Under the pieces are notes generated by a model that was not told the origin of the DNA, did no database searches, and saw nothing but the letters and a program-made list of their open reading frames with translations. From Icerya purchasi (taxonomy: Eukaryota; Arthropoda; Insecta; Hemiptera; Monophlebidae), in the NCBI GenBank assembly GCA_039619475.1, contig CM077116.1:302416464-302480463 (forward strand): a stretch of DNA of 64,000 nucleotides. The letters run 5' to 3'. This document shows positions 36,148-48,454 of the stretch, piece after piece (position 1 is the first letter of the stretch; every line of letters begins with the position of its first letter). The translations under genes were made by a program, and so were the position numbers.

Positions 36148-36192
<45 letters not shown>
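36086..36192 (+). mobile_element. tRNA-headed poly(A) retroposon
   Basis: About 67 bases resemble a tRNA: TGGCGTAGTTGGTTAGGC is the D-arm/A-box region of many tRNAs, and GAGGTCTATCCCTC is a T-arm in which the B box has lost its GGTTCGA core. They run straight into an uninterrupted poly(A) of about 40 (36153-36192). There is no SINE body, so it looks like a directly retrotransposed tRNA-like transcript. The T-arm damage means it is not a working tRNA gene. Confidence 0.6.
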
Positions 36193-36195
<3 letters not shown>

Positions 36196-37057
36196 AGTCG
36201 GTATTTCGAAACACGGAATCGACAATTCGCAGATATCAATTTCGGTTCTGGTTCGACAAAATTTCGGTTTCAGCCGAAATATATTCTCGTATTCCGATTG
36301 AACACCGTATCATCAAGTATATACTTAGTTATCGCACACTAATTTAAAACCGCCACGGATCTGAACAGTTTCGAATTTTTGACATTTCTAATCGTATTGA
36401 AAATTTCTCATGTCATAATTAGAAATATCGGAATTTTTTCGCCTATTTTAAAAAAGATTACAATGTGCGTTAGTAAAGTCCGAGAAAAAACATACACGCG
36501 ACGACAATTAAGAGGTTTCGATCAGGTAGGAGTTAAGGTTCGAATTTCGATTCTGTTAATTAAGAACATAGATAAATTCCCTCGCGCTGGCTTTTAATGT
36601 TCATGGTTGACGACGAGCTTCCCCGCTCAAAACGTAAATAAATAAATAAATAAATAATAAAAACAACGAAGGTCGCCTATCAGCGGCGACTAAATCTCTA
36701 CATTTCTTTCACGGCTGGTTCCACTTATCCCCAGGATTATTATAATAAGGTCTCATATAAAGAATTTAGTTTTACGCGGGAAATTGTAAAATTGAACAAA
36801 GTAGCTGTTTACCGTCCCGTTCTATTACACGATGATATGATTCAATCTCCTTCGACAATAGCATTATTGAGATCGAAAAAAAATGATGATCGTTGTTGGA
36901 TGAGACGCATACGGTCGGCGCTGGAATAAAACAGAAATGTCATCATAGTAGGATATTAAAAATCCATACACAATTTCTACACATAAAGATAAAAGGAAAC
37001 GGCATCAATTACTGGAAATTTATTATTCCGCGATGTAGTATCAGAAATAGTAGCAAA

Positions 37058-37059
<2 letters not shown>

Positions 37060-37110
<51 letters not shown>

Positions 37111-37116
37111 CTCTCT
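37060..37116. repeat. (CA)n(CT)n compound microsatellite
   Basis: About 24 CA units followed by a short CT tract. Both are uninterrupted. Confidence 0.97.
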
Positions 37117-38237
37117 AGTAATAAAATTTCAGTCATTTTCAGTTACAATTTCAATACGTATTACTCTACTGAGGTAACACTTTAGCAGCTGCAACAGCGC
37201 AGTAAATCAGAACGATGTTTATGTTTAAAAATAAAAGGCGTTAACTTCGGCGGCGTCCTTTGTAACATCCATTGCCCCTCCCTGCGACTTACTAATAATG
37301 TTCTCTGCACTACCCAGTTTCCGCTTCTTAAAGGACAGTCATTGTTGTGCCAGGACAATATAATGATTTTAAATGATCAGCGAGCGAAGTAATCATCATC
37401 GCAAACAAACGATGCGATGTGTCTGCGCCTAAGCGAGTCGCTGAAATCATTAATACGTCACGACTGCACCGAAACCCAACGGAAAGTTTTTTAGTCGTAT
37501 TTTATTATTATATTTCAGCGGTTCGCGGACAAATATTTTCGCCGCGTCTTTCTTACGATTTGAAAAAAAAAAAAAAAAGAAAATACAATCAATGCGAACG
37601 CAGTCAACAAGAATATTAAATCGCCATTCTTATTTCGCACGCATGAGAGGATCGTGTACTGCTAGTGGGCAGGTAGGATGAAGTGACCTGGTGCATGCCT
37701 TCGAAATTGAGAACTACCGCGGTATTATCGAAATATGTGTAAAAAAAAGTAATAAACCAGTTTTTTAGCATGTTGCGCAAAAAAAAAAACAAAAAAAAAA
37801 CCAATATCGATATAATAATAATATTTTAAGAATTTAAATTAAAAAAATAATCGGTACCCGAGCGTTGAATAAAAATATTTAATCTGACCAATTACGTTGG
37901 AATGCAGTACATGGCACCGGAAATGACCAATGTTTCGACAAGTCTAGAACAGGAGGGAAAAAAATGGAGAAAAAAAAAGGAAGAAAAATGGCAACATTTT
38001 CGATGTTGTATTTACACTACCACCAAAACATAAATATTAATTCAGCGCTCGGCTCCCATATGCGTGCAAACATTGCCGCCGCGTACAGAGGAATATCCGT
38101 TAGAGGAACTATATTAAAATCACCGGTCACCCAGACATTATTTACTATCATCACTATCATTTCGGGTTTTCTTTTTTCGTGCCGAGCCGTTTTTTTAGTA
38201 AAGCATAAAAATTCCGTGCTTTATCTATGCTCAAAGG

Positions 38238-38285
38238 TATCATCATCATCATCATCATCATCATCATCGTCGTCGTCATCATCGG
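38238..38285. repeat. (CAT)n trinucleotide repeat
   Basis: About 14 CAT/CGT triplets. It encodes Ser runs on the + strand and Met runs on the minus strand in open frames that I consider artefacts of the repeat. Confidence 0.95.
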
Positions 38286-38999
38286 GGTAAAGTACATGTC
38301 TCGCGACAACACACACCCTCGCATCATACATCTGGGAGGCGCCGTGACTGAAACACATCGCGAATAAATCAACAACAACGGAGGAGCCACTGCAAGTTCT
38401 GTAAATAACAGAAATCCGTAATGGTTCGTTGTTGGTCCAAAATTAAAATGACGATGCAGTCAAAATAGACACTCCCGTCGTCGTGCTGCCCAAATGATGC
38501 GCAAACGCGGCCGACTTATCTGAAGGAAAACATCTTACTAACCTTCAAACGTGATCACGAAATGGCCAGGTAGATAATAAGCGTTCTTTTTGTACGCCAA
38601 GCAGGCACTGCTGTGATTTATCTTTTTTCAACCGTTATCGAGCACGAATAAGTTTATCATCGTTGAGCAACAGTTCTTGGTATTTGAGAAATCCCTATCC
38701 TCCGAGTAAAAAGCATGTGCGCCGCTTTTCGCCAGGATATTTCGTTGGTAGGCCAAGATCCAAAACGACACAACATAGGTGAGACCAAAACTGCATCATC
38801 CGCGGTTACTTTTAAAAATCGACTTAAAAAAAAAGAAAAAAAAAGCGCTACGATATAGAAATTTTGGAAAACAACATCGTCGAATCCATAGTTCGAACGA
38901 TGTACTAAAAGAGATTATTTGATTGTTTTTTTTTTTTCTTTTTAAACTGACCATTTTGGTTACCAACCCTCTCCTCTTTTTGCACGAAATTTTATTCTC

Positions 39000-40099
39000 C
39001 GTTCTCAATCATTGCCGATGTTTCGAGTTAAAATGCGATTAAAAATTTATATTTGCGTCAAAAGTTTGATATCAATTGAGAGTAGATTTTTGAAAATAAT
39101 AAATTATTTAATTTGTAAAGAATTATGAAATTAAGGTTGTTGTTAGTTACTGCAGTAATGAAAGGGATTTTTATAACAGCTAACAAGACATGAGAGCTTT
39201 CCTTTCCTTTAAGGTATCATCCTTTATATTTTTTCGTCTGCACATTCGGACTACTACTTGCACGGGTTCTAGTACCGGTCTTTTTTTTGACTTCCTTGCT
39301 ATCTCTCCATAGTAGTTCTGGCCGTCTCCACCTTCCCCGAATAACTTTCTTAGTGTCCTCAGTTACCTTTCATCCTACGTTCTTACTTCCTGATGTGTAA
39401 AATCGTCCGTAGCTGACAAGCCCAATGAAAAAGTAAAATAAAAAAAGTAAAAAAAAAAAAGGATTTAATTTTGTTTTTAATTCAAAATATTTCAGATTCG
39501 TCTAAAATTAATTTAATCGTCTACACAGCGGACATACATACGGAGGGGTTGGGCTACATTTGTATATCAACAAACCAGTCACAATATCAGTTGCAAGTGT
39601 AGTTCCGCATATGTACACACTAGTCCGTTGCATAATTGCACGCTATGCCTACGTACAGCTGAAATACACGAATAGGTAATCGCCGACGCTCAAAGTGTGG
39701 CGCTATAAAGAAGAAAAAGGAATGATGGAGAAAAAAAAAAGTCGCTTGTTTATATATATATATATATACATGATTCTAATTATGAAAAGTTCAAAACCCC
39801 TTCAGTTTTATGATGTGCTAATAATAATAAGTAAAACATTTATGACAAAAATCTTTCGGAATTATTTTAAAAACATGATGATACGCGGGTCGTCCGTCAG
39901 CAGTCGGAGAAGGTGTAATCGTCCTAGAATCAACATCGATCACGGGACGTTTAGCGACGGACAGGAAGAGGGTGACAATTAAATTTCCGAAATTGAGTAC
40001 CCCTTACGACAACACAGAAACCATAAATTCCCCACTAGCTGAGAAATGAAATGAGTGGAGACGGAATGAGATCATCGATGGCGAACACTATCGACAAAC
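39000..40099. other. AT-rich non-coding stretch with a weak reading frame
   Basis: Around 39190-39440 the minus strand is open in two frames for about 45 codons each (e.g. VIRGRWRRPELLWRDSKEVK). It is faintly like the basic C-terminal tail of a retrotransposon protein, too weak to call. Nothing else is seen. Confidence 0.3.
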
Positions 40100-41300
40100 A
40101 CTACAAAATCTACCGACCGAACAGCACCGACAAAAGCCCTCGTCGCTAGGTCGGAGGGAGCGAACACTAAAAATAAAATGGCCAACGACACCGTCTGATA
40201 TTGCCGAATTCGTGTTCGGACGACATTATTATCGCTGAAAAGGGAATTAGTGCACGCCGAGATTCAATGAATCGCGGAAAGTTAATATCATCGCAGAGGC
40301 AGCACATCCGCCGTCGCTGCTCGACACTTGAACGCGCTTAAAAATACCCTGCGCGCACGACGCACATATGTTGTTCAGCGCAGCCATCTTATTATCACAA
40401 AACTACCACGACACTTACAATTAGTGATCGGCTTCTCGAGGACGCGCGTTAATTTTTTTATTCCTTCCACTTGGTCCTTTCCCTTCTCCTTCTCGTTGAT
40501 TTTTCATTTTCTATTTTCGGCTACTGTTTTAGCGGAGAACGAATCTGTCGGTACCGAGAGCGAGAGAGAGCGAGAGAGAGGCGGTAATAAATATTGGCGA
40601 GCTAAACGAAGAATAATGTGTTGAGTTATGCATTGCGCGTACCGCTCTCTCAAATGTTCCACTGTTGCCGGCAGGCGAGCGGAGTTTGTGTGGTACTTTT
40701 TTCGACGATATGGGACCTCTAAGATGATTGATAATATATACGAAGAAGCGCGGTCGGACGCCCGAGAATGAAACTCTATACGGACAGCCCGACAGACAGC
40801 TGCGTCTTCGTACCATTCATCCATCTGGTTAATATTCTTTTCTACGCCATGCAGCAGATTAAGCGAACCATCGAGGAGTCCCAACAACAACAACAACAAC
40901 CACTCGCTCGCAGCGCCCCTCCGCGCCTCCAACCAAGAAATTCGGAACATGCATCTTTAAATATTGCTCGCGTTCCCATATGCCTTAGCGTGTTCTATTT
41001 TTTTTTTTTCGTCTTTTCCCTCCACGCCGACTTCAATACACACACGCACACACACAGTTTTTACTACTACTACTATCTTCACCGTCCTCTGTACACACAT
41101 TACATATAGAGATATCCATACAAAGTCTTGGGCCAACTTTTGCGTCGCGGACGCTGCTGCTGAAGGAGATGATAATATCCTTTCGACGGCATCTGGGTCC
41201 CCTCCCATTGAAGCTGCTGTCGGGGCTGAAAAGCGACCAGACAACACGATAATCCGACTATTTATCGAATAATTTCGTGAGGCTTGCGCGGCGCCTTCAG
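40100..41300. promoter_or_regulatory. GC/CpG-richer block
   Basis: Many CG dinucleotides, a GA-rich run at 40553-40580 (GAGAG-type repeats, as bound by GAGA factor in insects), an imperfect CAA repeat at 40884-40900 and a (CA)n tract near 41037. Open frames occur on both strands (e.g. 41247-40957 minus with SAPTAASMGGDPDAVERILS; 40950-40504 minus, Leu-rich) without known similarity or clear splice sites. Probably regulatory, or a 5' untranslated exon. Confidence 0.35.
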
Positions 41301-42915
41301 AGATGGGAATAATGACGCGATCATATACGATTAGACAAATACCGATGGATAATATTACACCGTAATAAACATTAGCGTAATATACAATAATACGCTAGAG
41401 ATGATTGGGGGACGGGTGACGGGGGACGGAGAGGGGGGTGTTAATATTTTAAACTGTGTCGTCGGGAAATCGATGTAAACCGAAGCAAAATGTGCCGCTA
41501 CGATATATGTACTTCAGAGGTTTTCCCGAATCTTGCCGGAAAAACGAATGTCATTCATTGCCGTAATTCGAGAAGTATGCACACCGGGGCTACACAACTA
41601 ATTGCGCGTGTCAAATCGCCGCGTAAAAACCGTTCTGCAGACCTCCTCGGATGATTGTTACGAATTGAAAAAGCAATTGACCCCGAATGAGAAGATTTTA
41701 TTCGTCGTAAGATTTTTCAACAGATTTTCACAGTCTTTTTCTCTTTTCGGATTTCCAAAATTTCAGTCTTAATTCTAATAATTCTATTAATTAATAATTA
41801 CGACTACGAATCTGTGGTTTGTGTTACGGGGTGGGTGCATGAGGAGCGAAAAGTTCTCAATTATTCGGACAAAATCGAACGGAATTAAAACAAAAGTACT
41901 CGAAAAATACGTCGACCGATTAATTAATAAAAACATTTTCGAAATTAAGATTCAAATCAAACGGAGTGCGCGCTTTAATATCGGTAATGTGTTTAAAACT
42001 TGTACATGTTAAAACTGCAAAACTGTCGACCAGTTTCGAAATATTTTAAAAATTCACCTATGTACATCATAAATTTTATTCGTCTCAATGGGCCTGACAA
42101 AAAAAAGCGCGGGAAAAATATTGATAATCAGATAAGCAAACGTTGCCCCTTCCTCCTCCCACTACACCGCATCATCATCCGAGCGCGGTTATCAGTCGTT
42201 AAAATGTTAACGGTTTGCTCGTTTCATTTCTTTCGCGGCGACTAATTGCACGACGGCGAGACACCTTTCACGGTAATTAAAGTCGCACCGAGGCTCGTAC
42301 GATTTCGAGTCGAATTGGGCACTACATCTTTCGGCTCCGTTAATGTTACGTCGTTATTATAGACACGTGAAAAACGTGTAATTATGTAGTCCCCGTTAAT
42401 GTATATTCGGTGGAAAATGAAAAAAGAAGCCTTGAACTGCAAAAAGCTCCTTTTCACGACCATCTCATAGCCCAAATTTGGAACTACAGACTCGAAGTAG
42501 TTTATGGAACATTCACAGCGAGCAATATAACTACAGCCTCGTGAATAGTAAAGGGAGGGTAAATGGTTAACGCTCCGTTGTTTTAAATGTGTCAAATTCG
42601 TGCCTCTATATTCACGTGCAATATGATAATGAAGTTCTGATACACACCGAGTATTTCATAACAAATTATCTCATAGTGGTAGAATAGCCAGTATGAGTCA
42701 GGTATTACTTGTCCAGAGTGTTCGCATCGAAGGTTACGAGGAAACAAATGACACTATCATAGCATATATATATATATATATGCCGTGTGTCATACGGTAC
42801 CACTAAATTAATTATAGTAGTAAACTTCATTGATTCCTCAGCGGTATAATTATTTTACGCGATTTTATTCGGTCGCTGTTATTTAAAACTTGTAGAGAGT
42901 GTTTAAAATTACTAT
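41301..42915. other. Non-coding stretch
   Basis: Moderately AT-rich. It has a G-rich run at 41403-41440 and a short (AT)n near 42764-42782. No supported gene. Confidence 0.55.
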
Positions 42916-43136
42916 TGTTACTTCTGAAGAGGAAGCCGTATATATCCTTAATCTTCTCTCTTATTATTCGCATATATATCCTTAATCTTCGGATAAGATA
43001 TAAAAAGTGTTGTAATTTTATTATGTTACTGTTTTTATTTGTAAGTTATAGAGTTTAAGATACTAGTGTCTGTTACTTTTGAAGAGAAGGCGGCTATGTA
43101 TATATTCTTAATCTTCTCTCTTAGTATTCGCATATA
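42916..43136. repeat. Direct repeat, two copies of about 62 bp
   Basis: TGTTACTTCTGAAGAGGAAG...CTTAATCTTCTCTCTTATTATTCGCATATA (42916-42976) recurs with small changes at 43071-43136, 94 bp apart. A third partial copy of TATATCCTTAATCTTC lies at 42974-42990. Confidence 0.85.
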
Positions 43137-44009
43137 ATTTGCTCAGTAAACCAGGTGTGTATATTCTATTAGTTGTCTCCGATCCAATAGGAGAAGAGAC
43201 AATATGTAGTATGTAGTCCTCGCGGTTTTTATTCTGATTCTTGATTTGAGTCAGCGTCAGCAATACCAATAGTGGTCACTTTTGACCAGTGCGGTATATT
43301 TTAAAAGAAAAAAAAAAAAAAACGAAAAAAAAAATCAGAGTCAGGAGAAGAATTTACTCACCCTTCAATAATCTATAATGAAAAAGCGTTTAGAGAGCAC
43401 TTCCGTATGGTGCACGAATCATTTTTAATAAAAATTTCGGAGCTTTTTAAAGTAATTTTTTATCGCGCAACAATTTTTACATTAAGATCTCCTCCATACA
43501 TATTCTTTATATCATATAATATTTAAATAGCTTTCATTCTTATTTTAATACTCTTTTTTTTCAGATTTGTAGACGAGGAGAGTGGCTCCCCACAAGTTAA
43601 GGCCAACCAAATCATCAGGTGTTTAATAGCAAGACTCGACGGGACTGGAATAACGGAAAGGGAAGAAAAAAAAAGGAAAGGGAGGAAAAACGCGCCTTTA
43701 AGATTAGACGCATTAGTAAAAAAGTAGACTCGGTCAGCGGCAAAAGTAGGAGCTTTCGAGTAAAGTTTTTGATCAACATGTCGCCTACAAAATGGCAGAT
43801 GTGGAAGACGCAGTCAGAGGAAATAAGGTAACCTGCAATAAAACCTTCACCGCGTAATAACCGCTCTAGAACGAAACCCGTGTAAAACAAAGCATTTTTA
43901 AAGTCGCCGAGATTAACCGAGATAGAAAGAAAGATGTTTTTCACCGTTAAAATCACTTCACAGTGGGAAATCTACTTTTTACGGATGTTGCATAAATATC
44001 GCGACTAAT

Positions 44010-44013
44010 ATAT

Positions 44014-44053
<40 letters not shown>
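44010..44053. repeat. (AT)n microsatellite
   Basis: An alternating AT tract of about 38 bp. Confidence 0.95.
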
Positions 44054-44055
<2 letters not shown>

Positions 44056-47000
44056 GCACATATTCTAAAAAGAAAAAAAAAATCCCAAGGTATTCAGATT
44101 TAAGCGATAAAATACCATAGCAGAAAAAAATAAAAAACCAATTTCCTTTTATTCGCACACCTAAACACCCCCTACTAAATACGACGAACTGTTAACCTGT
44201 TTTTTTTTCAGTGTAACGGTTGGTTTTTAGAAGACTTATTCGTCGGTCTGGAACAGAAACTGCAACAAGCAAATCGAAATAGAAGTAATAAAAAACGCTA
44301 TCATTAAAAGTGGTCGACAAGATAGAGCGCTATGGAGCTGTTTTAATTTTCAAGTTTAAGGTCGCGGCCGACAATTCTGGCAATCGTGTGACGTTCGAAC
44401 AGCGAGCTGTAGGAAAGCCGCGTGCAACAAAGTGATGCGTTCACACAGCGCCGGCAAACGCGTCGCTTCATACGAATACGCGAATGTCGACATTAATAAA
44501 ACTTACGGTCCGGACCATTAAAAGCCCGTTCGGCCAAGTAGTAAACTTCCTAATTTATTATTCCACAATAAAAACCGTTTAACGACTCGAGCACGTAATA
44601 GAGCCGTCGTATTGTACACGCTCGTACGCTGCTGAATATCCACACACATACACACCGAAAAAAGCACACACATTTTGAACTTTCTCCGGCACATCCGAAT
44701 AAGACGTACACTCTGGGACGGTGTACTACAAACGACGATGATCTAGAACACGATACTGCGTAATGAAAGGCTATAAAAATCGTGCAATTCCCCACGTTCG
44801 AACGAGAGAGCTGACTAGTTTGCCGAAAGCGCGGTCTCCTATAGTCCGGTAATTCGGATAAAAGCCAAACGGGGGGAGGGGGGTCGCGCATTCAGTTAGC
44901 CTCTGTCGTCGCTAAATCAATTTTTAGAATTTCTCACTTACAGACCCCGGGGGGATTTGTTATTTTTTAAAAATTGTTCAATTACAAAAAATGCTTCCAT
45001 ATTTTGTAAAAATGCCGATACAAACTAAAAATGAAGTGGTCGTGTCAAATGGACACAATAAGTCTGGGTCAACAGAAAAAAGACAATCGCTGCAGTGCCA
45101 CTATTTTATCATTATTTAGATATGTATACAAAATTATAAAACGTCTGATTCTCGGGAAGATTTGAACGGAAAAGGAAAAAAACAAAAAAAGCACCTACTA
45201 CAAAAACCATTAAAACGTGTAAGGCGACAATATTTAAAGCGAGTGAATGTTTTTGATTTTTCTAAAAGGTGAACGACCTCACCGCCTTTCCACGATACCC
45301 CTTAATGACGTGTGAAATTTTTTTACATTTCGCAGATTGTAAAGCTCTTTTTACTCCGATTGATCGGAAACGTCTTCATTGTGGCGCGTTTCATAGGGGG
45401 AAATACTTTACACCGCACTTTTTTCCCGCTCGCGACTGTTTTCAAACCAAAAAGCACCATCATCACAAGTACTTAACGACGAGAAATTTTAATTTTTCAG
45501 TTTTACCCGGCGGCGGAGGATCACAATCATTTTCTTTTTGCTCGTGACGCGTTGTTACCATAAAACTCTGCCGAAAATTCCTTATCGTGATTGCTGTAAT
45601 TTTAAAACGGAGCTGTCTCGCTATTGACAATGATACGGTCTGGCTCTCGCGAGAACCACTAGCATAAGACAACTCCGTATACTTGAATCCGTGTTTGGCA
45701 GCGGTTAAGACATGCGCGCCTTACACACGGTAGTATAGTTCTAGAGAAAAGGCGGAAAGAAATTCTATTTGCATTTTAAATCCAAACAGAAACAAGTTAC
45801 AACAGTTGGAGTTAAGCGCCGAAAATTATCCGCTAGGGCGCGGTCACCACCGGAATTCGGTATTGCAGGGAGGATCGTATTAAATTGCCTAAAATATTAT
45901 TACGAAGTCGTCGTCGTCGTCGCGGTGTCCGAGAACGATAATTGGGGATTAACACAATGTGTCTGAAACTGCGTATAAAAAATTCGCGGTGATGCATCAT
46001 TTCCCGACAATTCGACGTCAAGGTCGTGGCACGACCGACAGACAATTGTTCCGTCTCCCGAGCAGAACTTTGACGCGCAATCAACAGAATCGCGATCCTG
46101 CAACTTGATGGACGTAAAAAAACTTCTACAACTGGTCCGTATTTAAGTGAAACAATTAAATCAGTCGGAATATTCATCGTCAACACAGTCTGACTGATTA
46201 AAATTTTCATAAATAATGCTCATTTGACGAGGCATATGGGGTATCGAAGGGCCATCGATTTAAGCGGACAACCACGATTCTCCTCCGGCTTTTACCTTTT
46301 CCATCGTTTCTACTCGAAATCGATAAAGGCGCATCACTAGCCGTTTGTTCTTTTACACAACAATACTAGTATAGAAAACGAAAAAAAATGGATCGCTTTC
46401 GCTTTGATCGATCACAATCCAGTAAAAGAAAGCACTTTATTTTTGCCGATTTCGAATTCATTTTTATCATCTATTTATTATAATAATAATAATAATAATG
46501 ATTTTTCATAAAGCTGACCGGACAATCGAGATCGTAAAAACTTTTATTAACTTCATAGCAATTATCGCTTTTTCTCTTCGCACACCTCCACGCACATAAA
46601 ATTTCGGAATACCTAAATTAGCAAGCATACCGAGGAAATTACACGTCAGTGATATTAAACGGGACGATCGATCTCAATATTATTTAAGTCTTATCGACAC
46701 AAATTCAGAATTATTTAAGTATGGTTTTTTCGAAAGTTACCGGTTGCAAAAAAAAACAACTCAATACGAACATATCTCGACTTCGGCAAAATTTGCACTT
46801 TAAGGAATAAACACTATGCATCGTTTTACGGAGTTCTCAAATCAACCGAAACTATTAAATTTAACATCACAGTGCGACTAGTTAATTACAAAGACAAATT
46901 TTACTAATTACGATCGTTTTATGTAACTTAAGCTACACACATGCCAACAAGAAAGCATAAAACCAATTGTTCATGCTTACACGTACACATTTCTTATTAC

Positions 47001-48293
47001 GCCGTAGGCTAAACATCTTGTAATAAAATCGACAACGCGTTCGCGTCACACTTATGTAAGATATTTCATTTCGCGAGGAATGACATCGTTGAAATCGACA
47101 TCTTCCTACGTCCTACTTGTCATAGAGATCTCCTCTTCGAGGTCTGTCGAATTTTTACGTATGTAACGGCAGATATCCCTTGTACATCCGAATACCGCTT
47201 TATGAATTTTTTCCTGATATATGCACGAGGCTCTTTCATTTAAACTGGCCTCTACGGCCGGTGTACACTACTACAGCGGACGGCATTGTACACTGCCCCC
47301 AAAATCGTGCTAGTAACTTTATACGGATGATTCCTAAGAAACACTTGAAACGACAACGGACAAGAGCTGAACAACTGCAGGATGGAGATTAACAGAGAGT
47401 CCGGCATTACCATCGCACAGGCTGCATTAGCAGTCAACAACACCGCGCATAGTTCCGCCGAGACGCGAACACCGTAGAAAAACTATTAACTAAGCGCCAG
47501 CATCTCAGTGATCGTTTAGATTCGCAACGCGGATCAACGCCAATAATACTGTTGTTCAATTCGGTCATGGCCCGGCATCTTTTCCTTCCCTTACATGTCA
47601 AAAACACAACCGATAACTCTGTATTTTTCAACATTCACAAAACAGCAATCGTTTTTTTACAACTTCCGGAAATTGCTCCAAATAGCAATTACATCGCCGG
47701 TGTGTTCACTACTGTTTGATCCGAACACGAAAATCTCGTCTTCCAATCTCTAACTGATGAAATTTTAAGGTTACGTCCATTAATTACGTAAGCTCAAAAT
47801 GGGGATTATCAGATCGCATTTAAACTGAGAGGGTGGCTGGATAATTGAAAGTCTTACGTTAAAATTTAAAGAGAATATACATTATTGTACGGATAATAAT
47901 AAAAAGATTAAATTTTTTTTTCACTTTTTTTTTGGTTGGTGCCATATTTTTCCCGTGAAAACCCCTATTAAAAACATTTATTTCAAGGATAAAAAAAGAA
48001 AAACGAGAAAACGAAAAAACGTTGAAAGTTTTAAAAACAAAAAAAAAACTGGTACAGTGTTCATAGAGTGAGTGAAAAATTAGGGAAAGTGATGTCCTGT
48101 TTTTACTTTTAATAATTCTACTAAATTAAAATAAATTCATTATAGTACACCTTAACGTTGTATTATTTTTCTCCTTTATGGAAATAAATTTAGTCCTTTA
48201 AAAACTATAGCGTAAATCTCACGTGAGGGTTAGACGGGGGCCCTACCAAATCTCGCTAAATTTCGGTCCAAATTAAAAGAAAAACAGTTCACA
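44054..48293. other. Non-coding stretch
   Basis: A mix of AT-rich and somewhat GC-richer sequence (44220-44900). No frame with family similarity and no clear exon. An (AAT)n tract is present near 46481-46499. Confidence 0.5.
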
Positions 48294-48454
48294 TAATTAT
48301 TAATCGATGATGTATACACATAATTATTAATCGATGATGTATACAAATAATTATTAATCGATGATGTATACAAATAATTATTAATCGATGATGTATACAA
48401 ATAATTATTAATCGATGATGTATACAAATAATTATTAATCGATGATGTATACAA
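48294..48454. repeat. 27-bp minisatellite, six copies, rich in TAATTA and ATCGAT
   Basis: The unit TAATTATTAATCGATGATG plus TATACAAA repeats six times without length change (starts 48294, 48321, 48348, 48375, 48402, 48429). Only the last bases vary (ACACA against ACAAA). Because 27 is a multiple of three, the minus strand reads a nine-residue repeat (YTSSINNYL). Each unit holds a homeodomain-type TAATTA/ATTAAT and an ATCGAT palindrome. Confidence 0.95.

Noticed and set aside
37964..38390. Open frames with Ser or Met runs on opposite strands
   Set aside because: Both runs are the translation of the same (CAT)n tract, and the rest of each frame has no protein character.
39190..39440. Basic Arg/Lys-rich minus frames considered as a retrotransposon protein tail
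   Set aside because: Two frames are equally open, and the resemblance is too weak to assign.
40504..41247. Minus-strand open frames (Leu-rich 148 codons and an Ala/Ser-rich 96 codons)
   Set aside because: GC-rich composition keeps several frames open on both strands, and neither has recognisable domains or good splice signals.
45690..45740. GCGGTTAAGACATGCGCGCC considered as a SINE or tRNA A box
   Set aside because: No B box at the right distance and no A-rich tail.
48294..48454. Regular array considered as a CRISPR locus
   Set aside because: The 27-bp units abut with no unique spacers, and the genome is eukaryotic.
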